A stretch of 64,000 nucleotides of DNA from Polyangiaceae bacterium (GTDB lineage Bacteria; Myxococcota_A; Polyangia; Polyangiales; Polyangiaceae): positions 1 to 64,000 of the forward strand of contig JAICQO010000018.1 in NCBI GenBank assembly GCA_025937835.1. The letters are read 5' to 3'. Below, one piece after another: positions 9,888-19,901 of the stretch. The number at the start of each line of letters is the position of its first letter. Position 1 is the stretch's first letter. The position numbers were made by a program, and so were the translations under genes. The notes under the pieces were generated by a model. The model worked only from the letters and a program-made list of their open reading frames with translations. It searched no databases and was not told where the DNA came from.

Positions 9888-10074
9888 GGGGCGGCCCGTC
9901 TGCAACGCACATGCCGTTCAGCGAGCATCGACGAGTCGGCGAAAATTCCGCGGCAGCGCGCGCACGCAACCTTCCGTCGCGCTCCGCAAGCAGTGGCAAA
10001 GCGTCGCAGCTGTGGAAGACTGCCGCACTTATCGGGTTGCCAAGACGGGCGTGGGACCTTACTTGGTGGGAGCC

Positions 10075-10683
10075 ATGCAACGAACTTCTGCGTTCGCAAC
10101 CAAGCGTCGCTTCCTGGGCCTCGCGCTCGCGGCCACCCTCGCGCTCGGCACCAGCGGCTGCGGCTACAACGACGTCATCGATCGTGACGAGGACGTGAAG
10201 GCAGCCTGGGCGGAGGTAGAAAACCAGTACAAGCGCCGCAGCGACCTGGTGCCGAACCTGGTGAAGGTCGTGCAGGGCGCCGGCAAGTACGAGCAAGACA
10301 CGCTGCAAAAGGTGGTCGAGGCGCGCTCCAAGGTCGCGGGCGTCAAGGTGGATGCGTCGGTGATCGACGATCCGGCCAAGCTGAAGCAATTCGAGCAAGC
10401 ACAGCAGCAGCTCTCCGGTGCGCTCTCGCGCCTGATGGTGGTGGTCGAGAAGTACCCCGACCTGAAGGCTACCGAGGGCTACCGAGACCTGCAGGCCCAG
10501 CTCGAAGGCACCGAGAACCGCATCACGGTCGCGCGCAAGCGCTTCATCGAGAGCGTCGCCGAGTACAACAAGCTCGTTCAAAAGTTCCCGACCAGCATCG
10601 GCGCGAGCATCCGCGGCAAGAGCGTGCGCCCGACGTTCGAAGCGGGTCCGGGTCTGGACAAGCCGCCCGAAGTGAATCTCTGA
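10075..10683 (+). CDS. lemA: LemA family lipoprotein
   Basis: 202 residues. LemA proteins are membrane-anchored helical-bundle proteins found next to TPM-domain proteins; their biochemical role is not settled. The signal sequence ends in GTSGCGYN with a lipobox Cys, followed by the family signature of a helix beginning ...VKAAWAEVENQYKRRSDLVPNLV and the KYPDLKATEGYRDLQAQLEGTENRI core. The protein ends in a Pro-rich tail rather than a membrane segment. A GGGAG ribosome site precedes ATG 10075. The TPM gene starts seven bases after its stop, so this is the first gene of a three-gene cassette. Confidence 0.93.
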   Translation: MQRTSAFATKRRFLGLALAATLALGTSGCGYNDVIDRDEDVKAAWAEVENQYKRRSDLVPNLVKVVQGAGKYEQDTLQKVVEARSKVAGVKVDASVIDDPAKLKQFEQAQQQLSGALSRLMVVVEKYPDLKATEGYRDLQAQLEGTENRITVARKRFIESVAEYNKLVQKFPTSIGASIRGKSVRPTFEAGPGLDKPPEVNL

Positions 10684-10690
10684 GCGCGGC

Positions 10691-11497
10691 GTGTCGAAAG
10701 TCCTGACGTTCGAGAGGCCGCCGAGCGCGTGGCTGGTAGCGGTGTCACGAGCCGCGCTGCTCGTGTGCGCGCTGCTGTTCGCGCTGCCGTGCTGGGCGCT
10801 CACGCCGCCGAAGCTCGCCGGCCGCGTCAACGACCAGGCCGCGTTGCTGTCTCCGGCCGCAGCTCAGAGCCTGGAAAGGAAGCTCGAAGCGCACGAGAAG
10901 GCCACGGGCCAACAGTTCGCGCTGCTGACCGTGAAGAGCCTCGAGGGCGACGTGATCGAAGACTTCGCCGTCCGCGTCTTCGAGTCCTGGAAGCTCGGTA
11001 AGAAGGGCAAGGACGACGGCTTGTTGCTCGTCGTCGCGCTCGACGACCGCAAAATGAAGATCGAGGTCGGCTACGGCCTCGAAGGCGTGATCACGGACGC
11101 GGTCGCGTCGCGCGTGATCCGCGGTACGCTTTCGCCGGCGTTCAAGTCCAAGAACTACGAGGCCGGCATCGCGCGAGCGTTCGACGCGCTGATGGCGCGA
11201 GCGGGGGGTGAGCCCGGGGCCGAGCCGGCGCAATCAGCCCAGCCGGATCGGCCCGCCGCTCCGCGCTTCGGTCAGTGGCTGATCTTTTTGGTGTTCTTTC
11301 TGTTGTTCCCGTTCTTGCATTTCATCAACCGCAGCAGTGGCTTCGGGCGCCGCAGGGGCCTGTTCGGCGGCGGGTTCTACGGTGGTGGCCTCGGCGGCTT
11401 TGGGGGCGGCTATCGCTCCGGGGGCGGCTTCGGGGGTGGCGGCTTCTCGGGCGGCGGTGGCGGCTCGGGTGGCGGTGGCGCCTCGGGAGGCTGGTGA
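10691..11497 (+). CDS. TPM-domain (YgcG-like) membrane protein with Gly-rich tail
   Basis: 268 residues. A signal sequence or first membrane segment (about 17-37) is followed by a TPM domain (about 40-165) with VNDQAALLSPAAAQSLE, LLTVKSLEGDVIEDFAVRVFESWKLG, GLLLVVALDDRKMKIEVGYGLEG, then one membrane segment (about 195-213) and a tail of glycines with a terminal GGW. That is the classical architecture of YgcG/Psb32-type proteins, whose plant relatives act as phosphatases in photosystem repair; here it is probably an envelope protein working with LemA. Start is GTG 10691, supported by spacing to lemA rather than a strong ribosome site. The stop overlaps the next start (TGATG). Confidence 0.9.
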   Translation: MSKVLTFERPPSAWLVAVSRAALLVCALLFALPCWALTPPKLAGRVNDQAALLSPAAAQSLERKLEAHEKATGQQFALLTVKSLEGDVIEDFAVRVFESWKLGKKGKDDGLLLVVALDDRKMKIEVGYGLEGVITDAVASRVIRGTLSPAFKSKNYEAGIARAFDALMARAGGEPGAEPAQSAQPDRPAAPRFGQWLIFLVFFLLFPFLHFINRSSGFGRRRGLFGGGFYGGGLGGFGGGYRSGGGFGGGGFSGGGGGSGGGGASGGW

Positions 11498-12114
11498 TGT
11501 CGCTCGTCTCCGAGTCGGAAGCGGCCGAGATCGAGAAGGCCATCGAGCGCATCGAGGGCAAGACCTCGACCGAGCTCGTCGTCGCCGTGATCGAGCAAAG
11601 CCACGATTACGCAGGTCCCCGCGCGCTGTTCGCCTTCGGCTGGACGCTCGCCACGACGCTCGCCCTCCACTATTTCGTCGAGCAGCTCTCGAGCTGGTGG
11701 TTGATCCCGCTCGAGGTCCCGATCGGGCTCGCGCTCTACGCCCTGCTGGGCATCCCGGGGCTGCGGCGCCTGACGGTTCCGCGCGCGCTCGCAGAAGACG
11801 CGGTCCAGGCCCGCGCGTTCTCGGTGTTCGCCGAGCGCGGCTTGCACCGCACGCGCGATCGCACCGGGCTGCTCGTGCTTCTCTCCGAGCTCGAGCACCG
11901 CGTGGTGATCCTGGGAGACACCGGCATCCACGAGCTGGTCGGAGACAGCGGCTGGCAAGAGCACGTGGCGCGCATCGTCGAGCGCGTCCGCGAAGGCAAG
12001 GCCGCCCAGGGCATCCTCGAGTGCCTCGACGCGCTCGAGCCGCTGCTCGCTCAGCAGGCGCCACGCCGCGAAGACGACGAGAACGAGCTCGAAGATCGCG
12101 TGCTCCGCGGTTGA
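11497..12114 (+). CDS. Second TPM-domain protein with membrane hairpin
   Basis: 205 residues. It starts with an acidic cytoplasmic-looking segment (MSLVSESEAAEIEKAIERIEGKTSTELVV) that matches the start of a TPM fold. Two hydrophobic segments follow (about 40-60 and 68-86), then the second half of the fold: TGLLVLLSELEHRVVILGDTGIHELVG and WQEHVARIVERVREGKAAQG. It ends in a charged tail. Its ATG shares one base with the upstream TGA. Such LemA-TPM-TPM triplets are a recurrent arrangement; the two TPM proteins probably form a membrane complex, though this is inferred from context only. Confidence 0.85.
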   Translation: MSLVSESEAAEIEKAIERIEGKTSTELVVAVIEQSHDYAGPRALFAFGWTLATTLALHYFVEQLSSWWLIPLEVPIGLALYALLGIPGLRRLTVPRALAEDAVQARAFSVFAERGLHRTRDRTGLLVLLSELEHRVVILGDTGIHELVGDSGWQEHVARIVERVREGKAAQGILECLDALEPLLAQQAPRREDDENELEDRVLRG

Positions 12115-12118
12115 GCGC

Positions 12119-13258
12119 TCACCACACGCTGAAGTTCAGGTTCGCCCCGGCGTGCAGCCCGCCGACGTGCTCCATGTCCGACGGCACCATACGGTAGCCG
12201 CCGCGCGCGCTGACGAAGAAGTTCGGGTCCGAGAAGACGTGGAAGCCGAAGTAGGGCGTGGCCTGGAAGCGCGAATCGAAGGCCTCGTGAAAGATCTGTC
12301 CGAGCTCGAGCCCGTACACCGGGATCAGCCATTTTCTCTGCGGATTCCGCTCGAACGACAGTGAGAACCCGAACGAGTACGCGAACAGGTTCGGCACGTC
12401 GCTGTCCGACGAGTCGAAGATCTCCGCGTTGACGTAGATCCGGCCGTGGCTCGGGCCGCGGTTTTCGTTCCTGTGGATCCAGGTGCCGATCAATAGCTCC
12501 AGGGAGACCCCCTGAAAGGTTGCGAACGTGTCGCGGTCGCTCGGCGCGTACACGGAATAGCCGACGCCGGGCATCAGATACGACTCCCAGTTCGTGCGGT
12601 ACGAGCGCCGGGACTCCGGCTCGACAATCGCGAAGCTCAAGACCTGCGTGACGCGCAGGTGGCCGTCCGAGACCGCGACGGTCACGCGGCGCGTCCCGAC
12701 GTCGTCGTCCGCCAGCCGGCTCAGCGTCAGCACCCCGGTCGACGAGTCGAACTGCGAACCGGGCGGCGCGCCCTGGATCGTGTAGGTGAGCGGGTCGTGA
12801 TCGGGATCCTCTGCGGCGAACGAGATGGTGCTCACGCTGGAACCGGCTTCGACCTGGCGTTTCTGAACGCGGAAGTACGGCGGCCGGTTGTCGGTGACCT
12901 CGACGTGCAGCTCGCGAACTGCCTGCTTCACGCCGCCCCAGGCGATGAAGCGGAGCGACTGCAGCCCTCGCTGCGTCGGCGTCGGCGTCCAGCGCAGAAT
13001 GCGTTGTTCGTCCGAGAACGTCGCGCCCTCGGGCAGGCCCTCGACCGTGACCTTGAGGTCCGCGTTGTCCGGGTCGGACACCTCGACGCCGAGCTCGAAC
13101 AGCTCGCCGACGTTGGCCACGACGTCGCGCTGGTTGTAGCGGTCGGGCCAGATCCGCCTGAATACCGGCGGCTTGTCTTCGGTTTGTGCTGCGAGCGTTT
13201 GAGCGCCGAGCGCCGGTGTAAACAGCAGCACCACCAGCGCCGGAAAACACTTGCTCAT
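12119..13258 (-). CDS. Secreted Ig-like repeat protein with beta-barrel-like C-terminus
   Basis: 379 residues. A signal peptide (about 1-19) targets it to the envelope. Residues about 25-115 and 120-215 are two cadherin/putative-Ig (He_PIG-like) repeats, each ending in the pattern of ...VTVEGLPEGATF...LRWTPT and ...YTIQGAPPGSQFDSSTGVLTL. The C-terminal 160 residues alternate aromatic and polar residues (ESYLMPGVGYSVYAPSD, IYVNAEIFDSSDSD, GGYRMVPSDMEHVGGLHAG) and end in FSVW, which resembles an outer-membrane beta-barrel strand. It starts with an ATGA overlap with the MORN-repeat gene. Function unknown; a surface barrel carrying periplasmic or exposed Ig domains is a reasonable reading. Confidence 0.75.
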   Translation of the reverse strand: MSKCFPALVVLLFTPALGAQTLAAQTEDKPPVFRRIWPDRYNQRDVVANVGELFELGVEVSDPDNADLKVTVEGLPEGATFSDEQRILRWTPTPTQRGLQSLRFIAWGGVKQAVRELHVEVTDNRPPYFRVQKRQVEAGSSVSTISFAAEDPDHDPLTYTIQGAPPGSQFDSSTGVLTLSRLADDDVGTRRVTVAVSDGHLRVTQVLSFAIVEPESRRSYRTNWESYLMPGVGYSVYAPSDRDTFATFQGVSLELLIGTWIHRNENRGPSHGRIYVNAEIFDSSDSDVPNLFAYSFGFSLSFERNPQRKWLIPVYGLELGQIFHEAFDSRFQATPYFGFHVFSDPNFFVSARGGYRMVPSDMEHVGGLHAGANLNFSVW

Positions 13259-15255
13259 ACCCGCCTCAAGTCGCTCTGAAACGGCGACAGGTTCTCGGGA
13301 AACAGCGACCAGAACAGCACAGCGCGCGTCTCGAGCAGCTCGCTCGCCGCGATCTCGGCCAGCGAGGGCGACAGCTCGGAGATCGGCAGGCCCTCCCACT
13401 CGAACTCGGCGACGCCGCGTGCGCGCGACACGAGCCCCGCGGAGCGCAGCTGGTCGTGGGCGCGGAAACAGCGGCTCGTCGCGCGGTCGACCGCGACCGC
13501 GAACTCCTGCCGTTTCAGGAGCTGGTCTGGCAACGCGACGCGGTCGAGCCCCGCGGCCCAGCACAGCCAGCACAGCGCCGCCCAGTCCGCCCGCGCGCGC
13601 TGCATCCACGCGGGCACGCCGCGCTGGACCTCGAACGACAGGCCTTCGTCGATTTCGACCTCGCTCGACTCGGGGCCGGACTCGCCCTCGTCCGTGATCG
13701 TCGCCTTGAAGGAGCGCAGCTCGACCGGCCCGTCCGGTAGCAGCCCCGATAGATCGGGCGGCAACCAGTCCGGGCTCGCGCCGAGACGGCTCGACAAGAG
13801 CTCGCGGATGCGCCCGAGCCGGGTGGCATAGACCTGGATCGCCCGCAGCACCTGCTCAACGGGCTGGCCGATCTCGATCTCCCCGAGCTCCGGCGACTCG
13901 GGTGCCGGAACGGGTTCGTTGGCGGGCCAGAACGAGAAATCGCAAAACGTCACCCGCTCGAGCTCCAGCATGGCTCGCGCGGCCTCCGCCGATTCGCGCT
14001 CGACGATCCCGACGTCTTCGCGGAAACCCGCTCGATCGCCGCGTTCCAGGCGCAGCAGCGCGCGGGTCAGATGGGTTCGCGTATCGTCCGGCACGAGCAC
14101 CAGCGCGGCCTCGACCAGCTCCAGCGCGGCGGCGCTCGAGTGCGGCAACAGTGAAGCCAGCAAGCGCAGACAGCGCGACGGCCTGGCGCCCAATAGCAAC
14201 GCGTCGAGCACGTCGGCGAGCGACAGGTTGGTCTTGCTTTCGACCTCGTGCGCGCGCTGGTTTGCGACCGCGGCGGAGGCGCGCGGCACCCAGCGCTCGA
14301 CGAACGCCTCGAACTTCTCTGAATCTCGATCGCGTGCCAGGCAGCGGGCCGCAGCGACGAGCGCTTCGCGCACTCGCGCCTCCTTCGCGAGCGCTTCACA
14401 GGCAGCGTGCGTGACGTCCGCGACGATCACCCGCGAGCCGCGCAGCGCCGCGTCGTCGAGCGGCGTGCCGAGCTCGAACGAGCGCAGCAGCGCGCCGTCC
14501 GCGTCGTAGAGCCGCCACTGCGCCGCGGGGCGACCATCGACGAAGCTGCCCTCTTCGAGCACGATCCGCGCGTCCTCGAACGGCGGCTCCGGATAGCGCC
14601 GGAGATGGCGCCCCTGGGCCACGCCGCGCTCGTCGAAATGGCGCTCGGTCGAGAGTGCGCCGCGCGCGTCGTAACGAAAAGTGGCGCGGCGCTGGCCGCC
14701 CACGAATTCGTCTTCCTGGATGCGCGTCCCGTCGAGCGAGAAGAAGCGGTACCGCATGGAGCCGCCCTCGCCCGGCAACGAGAGCCGCCAGCAGCCGGCA
14801 CCTGCGTCGTATTCGACGTCCTCCGGCAGCGCCGGAGCGCGCTCGGGCCAGGGCGTCCCGTCCGAGCACAGCGGACGCCCCGCGCCGTCGAAGTACGTCT
14901 CGCGCTCGATCACACCCGCCGAGTAGACGGCGCGGAGCTCGCGCGCTCCGGGGGGCACACAACACGTGCGCAGAGGTTCAGCTCCCGCTTCGTCACTCGC
15001 GAAGCTCGCGACCGTGCCGTGGAGCTTTCCGTCCAGGTAACTGCCGCGGCGCGCCAGCCCGCCCTTCGGATGGTACGCGCTGAAGGGCCCCGACAAGACG
15101 CCGCTCGTGAACTGGCACTCGAGCTTGAGCGAGCCGTCGCTGCGGTAGAGCCGGCAGCCGCCGTGTCGAGCTCCGGCCGCATCCTTCTCGGACTGCTCCC
15201 AGGCGTCGAACTCGGAGTTGAACGCGGCGTCGGGCGGGAGCGCTGCGGGTTCCAC
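13255..15255 (-). CDS. Large MORN-type (YwqK-like) repeat protein, function unknown
   Basis: 666 residues from GTG 15255, without signal peptide. Residues about 30-260 carry repeats of the MORN_2/YwqK kind (GCRLYRSDGSLKLECQFTSG, GPFSAYHPKGGLARRGSYLDG, EEGSFVDGRPAAQWRLYDADG). Residues about 270-450 are Leu/Ala/Arg-rich helices resembling TPR or HEAT repeats (ALELVEAALVLVPDDTRTHL). The remainder is helical with an acidic patch. It overlaps the next gene (Ig-repeat protein) by ATGA, so a large cytosolic repeat protein is produced with an envelope protein. The start is not strongly supported by a ribosome site. I do not recognise a function. Confidence 0.7.
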   Translation of the reverse strand: MEPAALPPDAAFNSEFDAWEQSEKDAAGARHGGCRLYRSDGSLKLECQFTSGVLSGPFSAYHPKGGLARRGSYLDGKLHGTVASFASDEAGAEPLRTCCVPPGARELRAVYSAGVIERETYFDGAGRPLCSDGTPWPERAPALPEDVEYDAGAGCWRLSLPGEGGSMRYRFFSLDGTRIQEDEFVGGQRRATFRYDARGALSTERHFDERGVAQGRHLRRYPEPPFEDARIVLEEGSFVDGRPAAQWRLYDADGALLRSFELGTPLDDAALRGSRVIVADVTHAACEALAKEARVREALVAAARCLARDRDSEKFEAFVERWVPRASAAVANQRAHEVESKTNLSLADVLDALLLGARPSRCLRLLASLLPHSSAAALELVEAALVLVPDDTRTHLTRALLRLERGDRAGFREDVGIVERESAEAARAMLELERVTFCDFSFWPANEPVPAPESPELGEIEIGQPVEQVLRAIQVYATRLGRIRELLSSRLGASPDWLPPDLSGLLPDGPVELRSFKATITDEGESGPESSEVEIDEGLSFEVQRGVPAWMQRARADWAALCWLCWAAGLDRVALPDQLLKRQEFAVAVDRATSRCFRAHDQLRSAGLVSRARGVAEFEWEGLPISELSPSLAEIAASELLETRAVLFWSLFPENLSPFQSDLRRV

Positions 15256-15385
15256 GCGCGAACTCTAACAGCCCTTTTCCACGCCGCCCGGAATCGCCGG
15301 GATCCTCGGAAAACCGGGGTAAATTCGCTCGAACGCCGCGGGGCCCGTGCCGCGCGCGAGGGCGTGTTATAGAAGTTCGGCGCGG

Positions 15386-15595
15386 ATGGATCTGTGTGGT
15401 CAAAAAGCAGTCTTGATCGTGACGAAGCAGGTGCCCGACACCGCGACGAACGTCGCGCGCCGGCGCATCGACCTGGCCTGCAACCTGCCCGCGGGACACC
15501 CTGGCCTCCACCAGGACACGCAACACGGCGAGCAGTGGGGCGCGTCCTCCGGTCCCATTGCGACACTGTTTCGACATGAAGACGAAGACGCCTAG
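15386..15595 (+). CDS. Small Cys/His protein
   Basis: 69 residues from ATG 15386. Notable residues: Cys4, then CNLPAGHPGLHQDTQH, where Cys and several His are spaced as in small metal-binding peptides of the C-x-LPxGHxGxH type seen in various actinobacterial and myxobacterial proteins. No signal peptide. It lies alone between the divergent MORN gene and enolase, on the enolase strand. Codon usage fits a coding region but the short length makes this a moderate call. Function unknown. Confidence 0.5.
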   Translation: MDLCGQKAVLIVTKQVPDTATNVARRRIDLACNLPAGHPGLHQDTQHGEQWGASSGPIATLFRHEDEDA

Positions 15596-15629
15596 GCGCT
15601 CGCCGCGCCGTCGCTTCGCTCGCATCTGA

Positions 15630-16976
<1,347 letters not shown>

Positions 16977-17017
16977 ATCCCGGCACGACAGCTGGCGGCC
17001 GATGGCTGACAGCCAAA

Positions 17018-17059
17018 CTCAGGGAACCCGAGGCCCTCCTCCGGTTCCCTGAGTCATTT
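17018..17059 (+). terminator. Enolase terminator
   Basis: Perfect 11-base stem CTCAGGGAACC (17018-17028) with GGTTCCCTGAG (17043-17053), 14-base loop, followed by TCATTTC. It lies 42 bases after the enolase stop and just before the convergent TetR gene's stop, so it may stop transcription from both sides. The T-tract is imperfect. Confidence 0.75.
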
Positions 17060-17074
17060 CAGAGGGTTACGCGT

Positions 17075-17794
17075 CTACGGCCTGCCGGGCGCTTTTTTCT
17101 GCCGGTCCCCCTTAAGACCGGCTCGAGACTGGCCGCTCTTGGGGGGGCTTTGCGCAGGAGTCCTGCGCGGTAGTCCGGACGGCGCCGGAGTCTTCGCGCC
17201 GATCCCCGAAAAGAGCGCACGGACGAGCTGGGCCGGCAGGTCCTCCGGCGACTTGGGACCGGGCAGAGGCAGGTGGCTGCCCACGATTCGGTGGGCGACC
17301 GGAGGCAGCGCGCCGAGCGAGATGATCGCCGTCGCCACCACGAACGGCGGCAGCGAGGGGTCGAGCGAGCCGTTGGCGAAGCCTTCGAGCACGGTGCGGA
17401 TCACGATCGGAAAATGTCCGCGCTCGAAGCGCTCGAGCAGCCGCTCGCGCCGCGCCGCCGAGGTCAAGGACTCGCGAACCACCAGGCGCAGCACGTCGCG
17501 CTCGCCGGCGTCCAACCGAACGATGCGCTCGTAGAGGCGGAGGATGCGCGCTTCGACGTCGACGTCGGACCCGAGCGCTTTCTCGATGTCACGCAGCACG
17601 CGCTGGTACACCTCCTCGACGACCCCGAAGAACAGGTCGTCCTTGGTCGGGAAGTAGTAATAAATCATCCCGATGCTGGTGCGCGCATCCTTGGCCACCG
17701 CTCGGAGCGACGCACCGTCCACGCCCTCGGCGAGAAAGCGCACGCGCGCGGCGCGGAGGATCCGCTGATCGATGTCACCTTTCGGTCGTGCCAT
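17075..17794 (-). CDS. TetR family transcriptional regulator
   Basis: 239 residues. The N-terminal TetR helix-turn-helix is clear: RILRAARVRFLAEGVDGASLRAVAKDARTSIGMIYYYFPTKDDLF is the typical pattern of the DNA-binding domain (about residues 10-55). The C-terminal ligand domain follows, and the last 40 residues are a Pro/Arg/Lys-rich tail that is unusual for the family. It starts at ATG 17794, 11 bases after the ABC permease stop, so it is the last gene of the exporter operon and probably regulates it. E. coli ybhGFSR pairs the same exporter parts with a TetR protein (CecR), which is a useful analogue. Confidence 0.92.
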   Translation of the reverse strand: MARPKGDIDQRILRAARVRFLAEGVDGASLRAVAKDARTSIGMIYYYFPTKDDLFFGVVEEVYQRVLRDIEKALGSDVDVEARILRLYERIVRLDAGERDVLRLVVRESLTSAARRERLLERFERGHFPIVIRTVLEGFANGSLDPSLPPFVVATAIISLGALPPVAHRIVGSHLPLPGPKSPEDLPAQLVRALFSGIGAKTPAPSGLPRRTPAQSPPKSGQSRAGLKGDRQKKAPGRP

Positions 17795-17805
17795 GTGTGT
17801 ATCCG

Positions 17806-18927
17806 TCAGGCGAGCTTCTTCGAGAAGCGGGTCGACGCGAGGACGATCAAGACGCCCAGGATCACCACCAGGAACAACAGCTCTCGCTCGAGGTCCGAGA
17901 AGAACGCGCCCTTCAGCGTGATGCCGCGCACGATCCTGAGAAAATGCGTGAGCGGCAGCGCCTCGGCGAGCAGCTGTGCCGGCCGGGGCATCGCCTCGAA
18001 CGGGAACATGAAGCCGCTCAGCAAAATGTTCGGCAACAGAAAGAAGAACGACATCTGCATCGCTTGCTGCTGCGTCTTGGCCAGGGTCGAGAAGAACAGC
18101 CCGAGCGCCAGGTTCGCCGCGATGAACACGAACGCGAGCGCGTACAAGAGCGGCAGTGAGCCGCCGAGCGGCACGTCGAAGACGAAGCTGCCCGCCGACA
18201 AGATCAGAGTCATCTGCACGTAGCCGATCACCACGTACGGCGCGATCTTGCCGAGCACGAGCTCCAGCCGCTTCACGGGCGAGACGATCAGCTGCTCCAG
18301 CGTGCCCCGCTCGCGCTCGCGGGCGATCGCCATCGACGTCAACATCACCATGGTCATGGTCAGGATCACGCCGACCAGGCCCGGAACGACGAAGACCGCC
18401 GTGCGCAGCTCCGGGTTGTACCAGGTGCTCGGCTCGAGCCTCAGCGGCGGGCCGAGCGCACCGGCCGGACCCAGCCGTTGCAGCAGCAGCGCGGTGGATT
18501 TGGCGGACGCGAGCGATGCTGCGGTGTTGGTGGCGCTGGCCACGGTCTGCGGATCGGAGCCGTCCACCACGAGCTGGAGCGACGCCGGCTGCTTCCGGGC
18601 GAGCTTGGTCGCATACCCCGCCGGGATCACCAGAGCTACCTTGGCAGCGCCGGCGCGCAGCGCGTGCTCGATCTCGGCGTGGCTCCCGACATGGCCGACC
18701 ACGTCGTAAAAGCCGCTCGCGGTGAGGCTCCGTTCCAAGCTGCGCGACGCGCTGGTGTGATCGGAGTCGAACACCAGCGTCGGCATGTGGCGAACGTCGG
18801 TGTTGATGGCATAGCCGAACAGCAAGAGCTGCAGCAGCGGCAACACCACCATCATCGCCAGCGTCATCCGGTCGCGGCGCAGCTGGAGCAGCTCCTTTCC
18901 GGCGATCGAAAGCGGCCTCGTGATCAC
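17806..18927 (-). CDS. ABC-2 type exporter permease
   Basis: 373 residues. Architecture is a first membrane helix (about 25-45, MMVVLPLLQLLLFGYAINTD), a large extracytoplasmic domain (about 50-170) and five membrane helices in the last 200 residues with ARERERGTLEQLIVSPVKRLELVLGK between them, a hallmark of ABC-2 permeases such as YbhS/YhhJ. The start GTG 18927 is backed by a GGGAG six bases upstream and by a GTGA overlap with the ATPase stop. Only one permease gene is present, whereas the E. coli homologue has two (YbhS, YbhR), so this one may act as a homodimer. Confidence 0.92.
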   Translation of the reverse strand: MITRPLSIAGKELLQLRRDRMTLAMMVVLPLLQLLLFGYAINTDVRHMPTLVFDSDHTSASRSLERSLTASGFYDVVGHVGSHAEIEHALRAGAAKVALVIPAGYATKLARKQPASLQLVVDGSDPQTVASATNTAASLASAKSTALLLQRLGPAGALGPPLRLEPSTWYNPELRTAVFVVPGLVGVILTMTMVMLTSMAIARERERGTLEQLIVSPVKRLELVLGKIAPYVVIGYVQMTLILSAGSFVFDVPLGGSLPLLYALAFVFIAANLALGLFFSTLAKTQQQAMQMSFFFLLPNILLSGFMFPFEAMPRPAQLLAEALPLTHFLRIVRGITLKGAFFSDLERELLFLVVILGVLIVLASTRFSKKLA

Positions 18928-19901
18928 GACGCTCTCCCAAGTTGAGCCCGTTGCTCGTCTTCGGCGCGAACCGTCGAGACGAACGCGTCTTCTACCGTAG
19001 CTCGCACGACGCGCGCGCTGACGAGCCCTATCCCCGCCGCTTCGAGCCGGGCGCGAACCCAGGTTTCCACGTCGGACACGCCGCGGGTCGCGATCCGGAT
19101 CCGGTGCCCGAGGTGCATCACCTCGTCCGTCTCCGGCAGCTTGCGGAGCTCGTCCGCAGCGCGCACCGGCGCGGCCACCTCGGCCTCGAGCACCGACAAC
19201 GAACGCGCGGCCACCACCTCTTCGGGCGTGCCGACGCTCAGCAAGCGCCCGTTGAAGATGAAGGCCAGCCGGTGGCAGCGCTCGGCTTCGTCCATGTAGT
19301 GCGTGGTGACGAGCACGGTGGTGCCCTCGGCGGCGATGCGGTGGATCTGATCCCAAAACTGCCGCCTGCTGACCGGGTCGACGCCCGCGGTCGGCTCGTC
19401 GAGGAACAACAGCGGAGGCTCGTGAATGGTTGCGCTCGCCAGGGCCACGCGCTGCTTCCAGCCGCCGGACAGCGTGCCGGCGAGCTGCTTGCGCCGCGGC
19501 AAGAGGCCCGACGCCTCGAGCACTTTCTCGATGCGGGCGCGCCGGGCGGCGAACGAAAGACCGTAAATGCCGGCGTAAAACCGCAGGTTCTCCTCGACGC
19601 TCAAGTCCTCGTACAGGCTGAAGCGCTGGGTCATGTAGCCGATGCGCTCCTTGATGCGTTCCGGCTCCTTCTGGATGTCGTAGCCGACGACCGTGCCCCG
19701 CCCGCCGCTAGGGTCGAGGATGCCGCACAGCATGCGAATCGTCGTCGACTTGCCGGCGCCGTTCGGGCCGAGCACGCCGAAGATCTCGCCGCGGTGTACC
19801 TCTAGCGAGACGTCGCGCACGGCGACGAGCTCCCCGAAGCGCCGCTCGAGGTGCTCGGTGCGGATCACGACCTCGGGCGCGGGGGCCGGGGTCTGCGTCA
19901 T
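18924..19901 (-). CDS. ABC exporter ATP-binding protein
   Basis: 325 residues with a single nucleotide-binding domain. Walker A GPNGAGKST (about 45-53), Q-loop region near YMTQRFSLYEDLSVEEN, signature LSGGWKQRVALASA and Walker B PPLLFLDEPTAGVDP, with the switch His in LVTTHYMDEAERC. The C-terminal 90 residues form a regulatory extension. It is of the drug/multi-protein exporter type (YbhF/CcmA-like, but with one domain rather than YbhF's two). ATGA overlap with the fusion-protein gene and GTGA overlap with the permease show it is the middle gene of a tight operon. Confidence 0.95.
   Translation of the reverse strand: MTQTPAPAPEVVIRTEHLERRFGELVAVRDVSLEVHRGEIFGVLGPNGAGKSTTIRMLCGILDPSGGRGTVVGYDIQKEPERIKERIGYMTQRFSLYEDLSVEENLRFYAGIYGLSFAARRARIEKVLEASGLLPRRKQLAGTLSGGWKQRVALASATIHEPPLLFLDEPTAGVDPVSRRQFWDQIHRIAAEGTTVLVTTHYMDEAERCHRLAFIFNGRLLSVGTPEEVVAARSLSVLEAEVAAPVRAADELRKLPETDEVMHLGHRIRIATRGVSDVETWVRARLEAAGIGLVSARVVRATVEDAFVSTVRAEDEQRAQLGRAS

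Noticed and set aside
9985-10000. TGGCA...GC sequence resembling a sigma-54 promoter before lemA
   Set aside because: Spacing between GG and GC is one base short of the required ten and no TTGC box is present.
7878-10187. 769-codon open frame on the plus strand opposite the isomerase-like gene
   Set aside because: Shadow frame crossing several real genes; composition is Arg/Val/His-heavy without any motif.
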